Positions 25,571 to 33,066 of a stretch of DNA of 33,066 bases are shown here, in pieces. This DNA comes from a virus, in IMG/VR virus record IMGVR_UViG_3300030430_002772, positions 7,505 to 40,570 of that record; one strand, given 5' to 3'. The notes beneath the pieces are model-generated. The model was given only the letters and a program-made list of their open reading frames with translations. It made no database searches and was not told the DNA's origin. A program made the translations under genes and the position numbers. How positions within the stretch are numbered: the first letter of the stretch is position 1; each line of letters opens with the position of its first letter.

Positions 25571-26389
25571 TTAGTTTAACCTTTTTTCTATATTTGCGTA
25601 TATTTCCATACCTTCATCAGTTTTAAACCAATGCGCTAAAGCAGTGTATGGATGCTCGTCAAATGGTACTGTCATTATTTTTCTATCGTTAGAACCCCAT
25701 AAGAAGTTTCTTTGGTCGTTAGATAATTTAATAATACCAAGCTCAACAGCTTTAATACCAAAGTTTCTAAGTTGAACGTTATCATCAGAAGCTAATTCTA
25801 AGAACAAAGCAGGATTATTTCGTGCAAATACTAATAAATCTCTTTTAAGCTCTTTAGAACTCATACTAGACACTTCAGAACCTTTTTCTACACGCATAAT
25901 AGCTTCTACCATATCAATATCTAAATCTCTAGCTATTACTATAGCATCTGCTTCAAGCTCTAAAATTTCAATATCATCAGCGGCTTCTTTAACAGGATTG
26001 TATTCTGTATAAAGCTTGTTTTTATCTGGATGATAAAGAGACAATAGTTTTTGTAATGTAGTTTTTGATTTTTCTACAAACAAACTACCATTTCTAAAAA
26101 TTATGTGAGCTAATCTTTGCTCGCCTTTCATTTCGTCAACAAAAGGTGTGTTTTGGTTTTGACAATACTTAATTTCTCTTTCATATCCTTTTTCTTCATC
26201 AAACCAATAAATATTAGCTGATTTTATCATTCTTGATAAAGGCTTTTTGTTTCCAGTCAAATTATAAACCCTGTCTTTTATTTCCCAAGTTGGTTTTTTA
26301 GGTTCAACTTTTTTAGGTTTTGGTGTTTCAACAACAGGTGTTTCAACAACAGGTACCTCTACCTCTGTGTTTTTTGTTTTTTTTGCCAT
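25571..26389 (-). CDS. Unassigned structural-region protein, 272 aa
   Basis: The product is 272 residues. Residues 1-30 are a Pro/Val/Lys-rich tail with a doubled VVETP unit. The remainder is a soluble, mainly helical protein with Asp/Glu-rich helices (ADDIEILELEADAIVIARDL) and a C-terminal part with LFLELASDDNVQLRNFGIKA. No catalytic motif, signal peptide or membrane segment is visible. It lies directly after the capsid terminator and begins with ATGGCAAAAAA, sharing a 20-base start region with the 402-aa gene. The position between capsid and tail genes suggests a head-completion or capsid-associated role, but no family was recognised. Confidence 0.72.
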   Translation of the reverse strand: MAKKTKNTEVEVPVVETPVVETPKPKKVEPKKPTWEIKDRVYNLTGNKKPLSRMIKSANIYWFDEEKGYEREIKYCQNQNTPFVDEMKGEQRLAHIIFRNGSLFVEKSKTTLQKLLSLYHPDKNKLYTEYNPVKEAADDIEILELEADAIVIARDLDIDMVEAIMRVEKGSEVSSMSSKELKRDLLVFARNNPALFLELASDDNVQLRNFGIKAVELGIIKLSNDQRNFLWGSNDRKIMTVPFDEHPYTALAHWFKTDEGMEIYANIEKRLN

Positions 26390-26400
26390 AATATAATATA
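26381..26400 (-). promoter_or_regulatory. A/T-only start region shared with the 402-aa gene
   Basis: On the minus strand the bases before and across the ATG of the 272-aa gene are TATATTATATTATGGCAAAA. The identical 20 bases occur at 29171-29190 before and across the ATG of the 402-aa gene. There is no purine-rich ribosome site; the all-A/T leader is what Bacteroidota genes use. The repeat may give both genes the same translation rate, or may be a coincidence of low complexity. Confidence 0.45.
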
Positions 26401-26410
26401 TAATAAAATT

Positions 26411-26449
26411 AATAAAATAAAAGGCCGAGGCCGAAGCCCCGGTCTTTTT
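26411..26449 (-). terminator. Intrinsic terminator after the major capsid gene
   Basis: Read on the minus strand, a seven-pair stem CCGGGGC/GCCUCGG (one G-U pair) closes a C(UUCG)G tetraloop. Beyond one A-C mismatch the stem continues with G-C and A-T pairs. A U-rich tract TTTTATTTTATT follows directly. It lies between the stop of the capsid gene (26460) and the start of the 272-aa gene (26389). It should end or attenuate transcription after the capsid gene, keeping capsid message high relative to the tail genes. Stability was judged by pairing only. Confidence 0.88.
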
Positions 26450-26459
26450 ATAAAAATGC

Positions 26460-27950
26460 TTACTTCATTAACATAAAGTTATTAGCACCTTGAGTAATCA
26501 AACATCTCTCAGTTAAGAAATGTAGTTGCATTGCGTCTAAAGCAGATGTAGCAGCACCTACAGAACCAGTAACCCAAGTTTTCATTCTTCGGTCGTCAGT
26601 TTGTGAAGCTCTAAATCTAACGTGTAAGAAAGGACGTCTCATACTAGCTCCTACAGTTTGGTCATAAACTGAAGAAGTACCAGCAGGAATAAAGACACCT
26701 CTAATAGCGTCAGATCCAGCAACTGCGTTAATACCACCTCTTGTAGCTAAATCGTTTAAGTATCTAAAGTCAGACTTGTAGAAGTCATAAGAACCTCTTC
26801 TAAATCCTGAGAAACCTAAATTTAAAGCCATATCTTCAGAGTTATTAAATACTCCGTAAGAAGTACCACCAGCTCCGTAAGAGTTCATTGAAGCTAACAT
26901 GTCATCAATAGCTAAGCTAGTTGATCTGTTAACAAACATCATATACTCTTCAATAGCACCTTGCTTGTCAAACTCTGCAAGTATTGCATCAAACTCAGCT
27001 AAATCAGTAGCAGCGTTAACACCAGTTACACCAGAAGTTACGTTACCTCTATCAGTAATAGCATCAAATAAACCTTGAGTACCAACTAAAGTATCGTTAC
27101 CAGCTACAGGTGTTCCTAAGAAAGTGTCAACAGCATTTGTACCAGAACCTCTAACAGACTCTAACATTGCCATTTCGATGTAATCAGTGAATCTAGCTCT
27201 AGTATCAGCTTCGGCTTTTAAATACCATAAGTAACCTGATTGACCAGACTCAGTAGAAACTTCAACCCAACCAATTCTAGACGCATCAGAACCTGATACT
27301 TCGTAGTAATCTTTCATTATGATTGGTTTGTTAGTAAAAGATTTGAAATCTGGCTCGTTAGCTGTTCTTGCTTCTGTAGTAGAAGCTCCAGCAGCATTGT
27401 AACCAACACCTTTTGCAAACTCAGAACCATAAACTAAAAGAATAGTTCCTTTGTCAGCAGTGTTTCCAGAAGTTGGTATTGTAGAACCATCATAAGTTGC
27501 AACAGTAATATCAGCAGCAGTTGCACCAGATCCTAAACCTGTAACTACACCTTTAAATACTCCAGTAGGAGCAGCTACAATAACAGTATCATTTAATCTA
27601 ACACCGTGAGTTAATAAACCGTCTGCATCAAATCCATTTTCATCAATATCACACTGAACAGTTATAACGTTGTCAGCGTCAATATCACCTTTGTACGATA
27701 AATGTAATCTACCTTGCTCAGACCATACTACTTGATCAGCAGTCATAGCCTCTTCTGCACCAACTTGAGCTAAGAAACCTGAAATAGTTCTTGGTCCAAA
27801 AACTTCAGCTTCTTTTTCCATCAAGTCCGGCACGTATTGTTGTCCCCAACCTGCGTTGTCTGCAGACGAGAGATCTAGATAATTTGAAGTAAGTGTTTGC
27901 TTTACTGCAGCAGGCACACTATTCAAATTAGTTCCATTTGTAATTGCCAT
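26460..27950 (-). CDS. Major capsid protein
   Basis: The product is 496 residues, about the size of crAss-like major capsid proteins. The N-terminal part (SSADNAGWGQQYVPDLMEKE, then GPRTISGFLAQVGAEEAMT and QVVWSEQGRLHLSY) and the C-terminal FLHVRFRASQTDDRRMKTWV are patterns I recall from capsid proteins of marine Bacteroidota phages with the HK97 fold. A small beta insertion at about 85-190 has repeated Val/Thr/Gly strands. The gene follows the probable scaffold by 20 bases and is closed by a strong terminator. Its codons look less A/T-biased than those of its neighbours, as expected for a highly expressed protein. Confidence 0.85.
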   Translation of the reverse strand: MAITNGTNLNSVPAAVKQTLTSNYLDLSSADNAGWGQQYVPDLMEKEAEVFGPRTISGFLAQVGAEEAMTADQVVWSEQGRLHLSYKGDIDADNVITVQCDIDENGFDADGLLTHGVRLNDTVIVAAPTGVFKGVVTGLGSGATAADITVATYDGSTIPTSGNTADKGTILLVYGSEFAKGVGYNAAGASTTEARTANEPDFKSFTNKPIIMKDYYEVSGSDASRIGWVEVSTESGQSGYLWYLKAEADTRARFTDYIEMAMLESVRGSGTNAVDTFLGTPVAGNDTLVGTQGLFDAITDRGNVTSGVTGVNAATDLAEFDAILAEFDKQGAIEEYMMFVNRSTSLAIDDMLASMNSYGAGGTSYGVFNNSEDMALNLGFSGFRRGSYDFYKSDFRYLNDLATRGGINAVAGSDAIRGVFIPAGTSSVYDQTVGASMRRPFLHVRFRASQTDDRRMKTWVTGSVGAATSALDAMQLHFLTERCLITQGANNFMLMK

Positions 27951-27970
27951 AATTTTGTAATTTTAAATTG

Positions 27971-29179
27971 TTAATTTTTGTTTTTAATTTTAAATTTGAA
28001 GTCATTTGAATTATTACCTAACACTCTTACTTTTATTCCACCAGCTTGAACCTGACCGTTAAACTCTTGTCGTGGGTCCATACTAACGTTTTTAGATTTA
28101 GCTATACTTTCTTTTAAAGCATCAGCTTTACCTTGTTCGTAAAAGTGTTTTGCAATAGCATCAGCGTTCATTGCCGTAAACAAAGACTTGTGATAGCCTT
28201 TGGTGTCTTCCATTTCATTATTTTTATTTAAGAACTTCTTAACAAAATTATTAATGTCACTTTGATTTTCTTTAACAGAACTAGTATCTTTTATATTGTA
28301 CCTAAATCTTTTATCGCCAACGTTGTATTCAAAACCTTTGAAGTCTTTGTTGAATAATTGATTAGTTTTATTTAAAAAAGTACGAGTTTGTTTTTCAGCT
28401 ACTTCTTGCTGTTCTTTTGACTCTTTGTTGTACCTGTTGAAAAAGTCAATGGCTTTTTGCTGTTCTTTAGTTAGCTTATTACCATATTGTATTTCTTCAT
28501 AGTACTTCGTTTTTGCATCTTCTAAATGCGACTTTGCTTGAGCAACTTGCTCTTTCAAAGCTAATTTTTTTCTTTTTATATCTCTCGGCTCATCTTCTTC
28601 TTCATCAAAAGCAAAATAGTCTTCCATCATAAAATCTACTTCTTCTGAATTAAGATGTGGCTTCGTTTGTCTGTAATATTCTTTTAGTAATGAAAAATTA
28701 TCTAATTGTGAATAATCTTGATTTAACTTTACATAGTCTTCTAAACTACCGCCAGTTTCGTCCATAAAGTCTACAAGTTTTTGTATATTTTCTGGAAGTG
28801 TCTTACCAGTTTCTTGAGCTTCAGCAACAGCTTCTTCAGCTTGTTCAGTTAGCTCTTCAACTTGTTCTTTTACTTCTTCTTCTGTAACTTCTTCAACAAC
28901 GGGTTGCTCATCTTGAACGTTGTCGGTACTTTCTCCGGTAGGTTTTTCATCTGTTGTTTCGACGTTTTCTTCGAGTACTTTTTCGCTAGTTTCGGATTCG
29001 TCGCGTACAGGAACCTCATCTGTGCTTTGCTCTGGAACGGCATCTGTTTCTGTTTTTTTAGTTAAATCTACTTTGATGATATTGTCATCTTCTTTTATTT
29101 CTTTTTTACTAAGATCAACTTTTGTAACGTTGTCTTTTGTAGCTTCTTCAGCTACTTTTTCTTTTTTCTTTTTTGCCAT
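27971..29179 (-). CDS. Probable scaffolding protein
   Basis: The product is 402 residues and extremely charged. Residues 1-125 are Glu/Thr/Val-rich and look disordered; the middle, about 125-330, is dominated by long charged helices (EQVAQAKSHLEDAKTKYYEE). The C-terminus is short and basic, ending KFKIKNKN, a suitable capsid-binding tip. This composition, and a position between portal and major capsid gene, are standard for scaffolds that shape the procapsid. I see no protease motif in it. No direct family match was recognised, so the call rests on position and composition. The ATG shares a 20-base start region with the 272-aa gene. Confidence 0.7.
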   Translation of the reverse strand: MAKKKKEKVAEEATKDNVTKVDLSKKEIKEDDNIIKVDLTKKTETDAVPEQSTDEVPVRDESETSEKVLEENVETTDEKPTGESTDNVQDEQPVVEEVTEEEVKEQVEELTEQAEEAVAEAQETGKTLPENIQKLVDFMDETGGSLEDYVKLNQDYSQLDNFSLLKEYYRQTKPHLNSEEVDFMMEDYFAFDEEEDEPRDIKRKKLALKEQVAQAKSHLEDAKTKYYEEIQYGNKLTKEQQKAIDFFNRYNKESKEQQEVAEKQTRTFLNKTNQLFNKDFKGFEYNVGDKRFRYNIKDTSSVKENQSDINNFVKKFLNKNNEMEDTKGYHKSLFTAMNADAIAKHFYEQGKADALKESIAKSKNVSMDPRQEFNGQVQAGGIKVRVLGNNSNDFKFKIKNKN

Positions 29180-29190
29180 AATATAATATA
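29171..29190 (-). promoter_or_regulatory. A/T-only start region shared with the 272-aa gene
   Basis: This is the second copy of the 20-base start region seen at 26381-26400. Read on the minus strand it spans the ATG of the 402-aa gene, with only A and T from -13 to the start. No Shine-Dalgarno-like purine run is present. Both copies lie before genes whose proteins start MAKK, which explains part of the identity. Confidence 0.45.
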
Positions 29191-29207
29191 ATAATAATTA
29201 ATAATTT

Positions 29208-31634
29208 TTATCTAGGTGTAAAGCCAGACATATCAGCAGCACTTCTCCCTCCTAGTATATCATTACCTGCAGACTCAAACTTTTTAGCCGGTTGATTACC
29301 TTTTCTTTGCTCTATTAATTCTGATTGTTGACTAGCTTGTATTCTAGTTCTTTCGTCTTTACGATCTTCTTTTTCTTTTTCTCTACTTCTTAATCCTTCA
29401 ACTTCTATACCTTTTAACTGCATGTTATATTGAAACTCTAATTGCATTAGTTGTTGCTTAGCTTGTATTTCTTGCTGTAGCTTTTGTATTTCTAGTTGTG
29501 ATTTTAATTGCACAAGTCTCGCTTCTGATTGTGTTAAAGCTTGTTGTTTTTGTATTTCCATTTGTGCTGCAGCTTGTTGTTGCTGTGCATTTGCCTGTGC
29601 TTGCGCTTGCATGTTTTGTTGTTTAGCCTGTTGATCTTGTTCCATTTTCTTTTTTCTACGTATTTTAAGAACTTGATTTGCAAGCTTAACATTGTTTATT
29701 TCTCTAATATCTATAGCATCTTCTAAGTCTATAGTTTGTTGCTGTAAAGACATTTGTATGTTATTTTCAAGCATAGCTTTTTGCTCGTCATCTGGCATTA
29801 ATTCTATAAATATACCAAAATCATATAAATGTAACTCTGACATTTCTTCTAACGTAGCTACATTGTGAACACCTATACTTTGTATAAAAGCATCTTTTGT
29901 TGGAGAATATTCTATAATATCAGATATTCTAAGTGATAATTTTTCTGCAGTTTCAGCTGTTAAAAATAAACCAGCGTCTAATATATGTCTTGTAGCTGTA
30001 TTACTATTTGCAGCAGCTATTTTTTGTATACCAACTAGAGCCCTATCATCTGGCATACTACCATCTCTAGCTTCATTTAAACCGGTTACATCTCGTATCA
30101 TTTGCATATAGTAATTATAGTTACTTATAAGTGCTTGTATTTTATTTCCGCCACTACCAGATGTTATTTCTTGTATTGGTACTTTACCAGGATTTAAATC
30201 ACCGTCTTGTGTAAATGATCTACCTATAACGCTACCTGTTTGAAAAAACATATTTAAAGCTTCTTGTGGATTGTAGTTTGTGCCATTACCTAAATCTATT
30301 TCTGCTAAACCATCTGCATCTAAATAAACACCGTCAGGTATCATACGTGACATTACTTGTTGTAACTTTAAATGAGTAAGTTGTATCATGTCAGCAAAAC
30401 CAGTAGTACGTTTTACAAGTGAATCAATATTGCCTTTGTACATACGTGGCGCAACTAAACTATAGTTCATTTTAACTTTGTTATAATCACTTTTTGGCCT
30501 CATCATATTTTTAGCCATACCCCAGCTTAACAACTTGTTAGTGCCAACTACCATGGCGCCTTCATATAAAACTTCTATAATTCTATGTAGTCTTGAAAAA
30601 TTACCCTCAGCATTTTCTGGTGGGTTAAAACTATCGTCTTTTTCTATAGCTTTATCAGCACCTGTAGCTGTTTCTTTTATTTTATAAACCTCGTTCATAT
30701 AAGTTTTATAATTAAAATATAAAACTTGAACTTTGTTATTATCAAACTCGTCGTAACTACTAGCGTTTTTATAAGAGTTGTTTGTGTATAAAGATCTAGA
30801 CTGTATTATTTCTTCTAAATCAGACTCTTCTAAGTATGGGAATTGTTTTGCTAGTTCGTTTATCGGTATTGTTTTTATTTCACCTACATAATATATGTCA
30901 TCAAAATAAGGTGATTCAGTATAAGAATAAACTAAATCAGCAGGATCAACATATTCTACAGTAGCACCTTCTGAAGTTGTGTAGTTTGTTTTAACAGCGC
31001 CAATACCTAAAACTGTTAAATCTCTATAAAATCTTTTTCTAATTAAATCATATTGGCTTCCTTCTAGCAACACATTAATAGCTTGTTCTTCTGCTATTTC
31101 TACAGCTTGTTTGTAATTAAGTTGCATGTGTATTTCTAACTCTTCTTGTGACTCTGGTAAATTTAAAGGATCGTTTTCGTATAAGTTTATATTAAAGTTT
31201 TCTTCAACATAATCGTTCATTTCAACAGTGTTCATGTCGTCTATAATAGACTGCATATATTGAGTTCTTTTTTCAATACCATAAGGATCTTGTGAGTACG
31301 CTTTTATTTCATAAGATCTGTCAGCCATACCATTAACAACAATATCTACAAACTTAGGTATAATCGGCACTGGCGTCCAGTCTAAATTTAAATAGGACAA
31401 ATCACCATTTATAGATAACTCATCCTTATATTTTTGTATTGATTGATTACCCTCTGCGTACAATCTTAATCTGTGAAAGTCATTATAATTCTTATGGTAT
31501 CTATTTATACCATTGTCTTTATTAAACCACTCATGTTCTATAGCTTTTGCTACTTTTAATCCATAATCATAACTAAGCTTTTCAGCGTCACTTACCACTT
31601 GACTTGGAAAATAATTATTAATAGAATATGACAT
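29208..31634 (-). CDS. Portal protein
   Basis: The product is 808 residues. The N-terminal and central parts are mixed alpha/beta with segments typical of podovirus portals, such as NLDWTPVPIIPKFVDIVVNG near 95-115 and DVTGLNEARDGSMPDDRALVG near 510-530. The region at about 658-735 is a long Gln-rich helix (QQAKQQNMQAQAQANAQQQQ), suited to a C-terminal barrel entering the capsid as in P22. Twelve copies would form the DNA entry channel and bind terminase. The gene begins 2 bases after the terminase stop and is followed by the scaffold and capsid genes, the normal order. The call rests on size, order and recalled pattern. Confidence 0.83.
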   Translation of the reverse strand: MSYSINNYFPSQVVSDAEKLSYDYGLKVAKAIEHEWFNKDNGINRYHKNYNDFHRLRLYAEGNQSIQKYKDELSINGDLSYLNLDWTPVPIIPKFVDIVVNGMADRSYEIKAYSQDPYGIEKRTQYMQSIIDDMNTVEMNDYVEENFNINLYENDPLNLPESQEELEIHMQLNYKQAVEIAEEQAINVLLEGSQYDLIRKRFYRDLTVLGIGAVKTNYTTSEGATVEYVDPADLVYSYTESPYFDDIYYVGEIKTIPINELAKQFPYLEESDLEEIIQSRSLYTNNSYKNASSYDEFDNNKVQVLYFNYKTYMNEVYKIKETATGADKAIEKDDSFNPPENAEGNFSRLHRIIEVLYEGAMVVGTNKLLSWGMAKNMMRPKSDYNKVKMNYSLVAPRMYKGNIDSLVKRTTGFADMIQLTHLKLQQVMSRMIPDGVYLDADGLAEIDLGNGTNYNPQEALNMFFQTGSVIGRSFTQDGDLNPGKVPIQEITSGSGGNKIQALISNYNYYMQMIRDVTGLNEARDGSMPDDRALVGIQKIAAANSNTATRHILDAGLFLTAETAEKLSLRISDIIEYSPTKDAFIQSIGVHNVATLEEMSELHLYDFGIFIELMPDDEQKAMLENNIQMSLQQQTIDLEDAIDIREINNVKLANQVLKIRRKKKMEQDQQAKQQNMQAQAQANAQQQQAAAQMEIQKQQALTQSEARLVQLKSQLEIQKLQQEIQAKQQLMQLEFQYNMQLKGIEVEGLRSREKEKEDRKDERTRIQASQQSELIEQRKGNQPAKKFESAGNDILGGRSAADMSGFTPR

Positions 31635-31636
31635 AT

Positions 31637-33066
31637 TTATTTTATTATTTTTGATGTATTACCTGTATTTTGATATTTAGCAATACTTATGTTTAATTTA
31701 GGTTTTTCTATTTTTGCGTTTGGTCTATATAAGTTTCTATTACAAGCCATGATAGCAAGGCCAGAACTAATACTAGCATCAAATTTAGTTCTTTTTGTTA
31801 TATCAAATTTAGCCCAATCATTTAAAGTTTGATTAAAATATATATTACCATAAATACCATCTTCTAAATGACCTACGTGTTGCTGTATGTACATTTCAAT
31901 AGCAGCAGCGTGTGCTTGTTTTATATCTTCACTTGTATTAGGTATACCACCTATTTCCTTTTCTGATGTTGAAAGTTTATTCCAAATTTTGTCAGGTCTG
32001 TTCATGCTATAACCTCTGTAACCTCTACGTCTTAAATGATAAAGTAATCTAGGTTTATTATTCTCTGCTAGCATTGGCATGCCGTAAAATACTAAAGCCA
32101 TTAACACGTCTTCAAAAAATATCTCTGCAGTTTGTGGCCTAGATATATATTCTAAAAAAAAGTGATTTGGCGGCGCGTCTTCCATGCTAAACTTTGTTAA
32201 TCCATGTAAAGCACCGTTAGAACCTTTACCATCTACAGTTCCAGATATATCGTAACTATCACAACCAAATGCACCTATGTGTTCGTTTGCTGGGTATTTA
32301 ATACCGTTTTTAACTATTATTTTATTTTGCAAATGACTAGGTGGAAACCAACTAACATTAAATCTACCTTTTGGATCAGGATAAAATATAACTTGCGTAT
32401 CTTTTATACCGTTTACCCATTGAAAGTTACCAGTATTAACATTACCTTGCGCACCAATACCTTCATTATAATCTATTTGTTCGTATATTTTTACTAAATT
32501 AAATATACTGTTTTTAGCCTCATCTCTGAACGCGTGCTCTTCAGTTCTTGGAAATTGTCTGTAAAACTCATTTAATGCGTCTTGATCATTTTTTAAACCT
32601 TCAGCTTCGTTATTCCAGTGGTCAACAATACCGTAATCTATTAATTCACCATCAGGTCCTATCACATCTTCTTCTGGGTTATTAAAAACTGGTTGCCCGT
32701 ATTGATCTATAAATCCTTCGTAGTTCCACTCCATTGGAATAAACAACGAGTATAAACCAGATTTTGTTTGCCCGTTTTTATTTCTTTTAGTAACATCAGA
32801 GTCGTTATATAATTTTTTAAAATTATTACCTCCTTTATCTAACGAGTTACTAGTACTACCCATCATACACTTGCCAACTACTCTAGCACCTAAACGTAAA
32901 CAAGTTTTTGTTACTCGCCAATTGTTTAATATATTATCAGGTCTTTCCCACTTGCCGCTTTCATCGTGAACTAATAAGTTAAGCTTTTCTCCATCATAAC
33001 TATTGTCACCTGTGTTTTTCCAATCAATAGTAGTATCAAGTCCAACCAAGTCTTCCTGCTTTTCAT
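31637..33066 (-). CDS. terL: Terminase large subunit, 5' end outside the window
   Basis: The reading frame is open to the right edge; 476 residues are visible. An apparent TTG start at 33049 is not needed because the frame continues upstream with EKQEDL. A Walker B-like element, NLLVHDESG, lies near 32960-32985, followed by the coupling segment GKCMMGSTSN. The nuclease half has an acidic cluster in FGCDSYD near 32258, a strand with PMLAENNK, and a late Asp in KFDASISSG near 31779, as in RNase H-like terminase nucleases. The Walker A ATP-binding loop must lie beyond the window. The enzyme cuts concatemeric DNA and drives it through the portal encoded 2 bases downstream. Confidence 0.85.
   Translation of the reverse strand, partial: EKQEDLVGLDTTIDWKNTGDNSYDGEKLNLLVHDESGKWERPDNILNNWRVTKTCLRLGARVVGKCMMGSTSNSLDKGGNNFKKLYNDSDVTKRNKNGQTKSGLYSLFIPMEWNYEGFIDQYGQPVFNNPEEDVIGPDGELIDYGIVDHWNNEAEGLKNDQDALNEFYRQFPRTEEHAFRDEAKNSIFNLVKIYEQIDYNEGIGAQGNVNTGNFQWVNGIKDTQVIFYPDPKGRFNVSWFPPSHLQNKIIVKNGIKYPANEHIGAFGCDSYDISGTVDGKGSNGALHGLTKFSMEDAPPNHFFLEYISRPQTAEIFFEDVLMALVFYGMPMLAENNKPRLLYHLRRRGYRGYSMNRPDKIWNKLSTSEKEIGGIPNTSEDIKQAHAAAIEMYIQQHVGHLEDGIYGNIYFNQTLNDWAKFDITKRTKFDASISSGLAIMACNRNLYRPNAKIEKPKLNISIAKYQNTGNTSKIIK

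Noticed and set aside
33018-33066. ATG at the extreme right edge (33064-33066, minus strand) as a gene start
   Set aside because: It is in a different frame from the terminase, whose frame is open through the edge; the short peptide it begins has no support.

Overview
This is a 33 kb piece of a tailed double-stranded DNA bacteriophage genome, most likely a marine podovirus infecting a member of the Bacteroidota (Flavobacteriia). Three things point to that host. The DNA is strongly AT-rich. Gene starts are preceded by A/T-only leaders rather than Shine-Dalgarno sites. The phage also encodes a secreted protein with GCTD-type cysteine repeats and a C-terminal type IX secretion (T9SS) sorting signal, a combination typical of Flavobacteriia. 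Gene content and order resemble the structural module of crAss-like phages and related uncultured marine phages. That placement rests on recalled family patterns, not on a search.

Every supported gene is on the minus strand, so the transcription order is right to left. The window opens at its right edge inside the terminase large subunit (31637-33066). Then follow the portal (29208-31634), a probable scaffold (27971-29179) and the major capsid protein (26460-27950), which is closed by a strong intrinsic terminator (26411-26449). Next come a 272-aa structural candidate, a structured leader hairpin, a 50-aa gene, a gp4-like tail stabilisation protein, a ring/tubular protein carrying a probable beta-sandwich insertion, and a 1907-aa tail hub or muzzle-like protein. 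Two small beta-rich tail proteins follow.

The block from 15739 down to 5473 holds three proteins of rising size (295, 645 and 2473 aa). Their order and character resemble the ejected internal core proteins gp14-gp15-gp16 of T7. The last is a giant polyvalent protein with an HExxH motif, a probable PD-(D/E)XK nuclease and a HAD domain, with recurring K-[FY]-S motifs at the module edges.

The left end (5431 to 1) is the accessory part. A one-helix coiled-coil protein (holin or spanin candidate) is followed by three tightly packed exported proteins: a thioredoxin fold without its active cysteines, the T9SS-signal GCTD-repeat protein, and a beta-barrel-like outer membrane protein. After these come four small, very basic proteins and a soluble PAP2-type phosphatase cut by the left edge. 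The exported cassette is the most novel part of the window and probably acts on the host surface during infection.

Genes are packed with overlaps or gaps of a few bases. No gene-free stretch exceeds 300 bases, and the longest spacer without a gene is the 70 bases holding the terminator. I saw no tRNA, CRISPR array, insertion sequence, integrase or replication gene.
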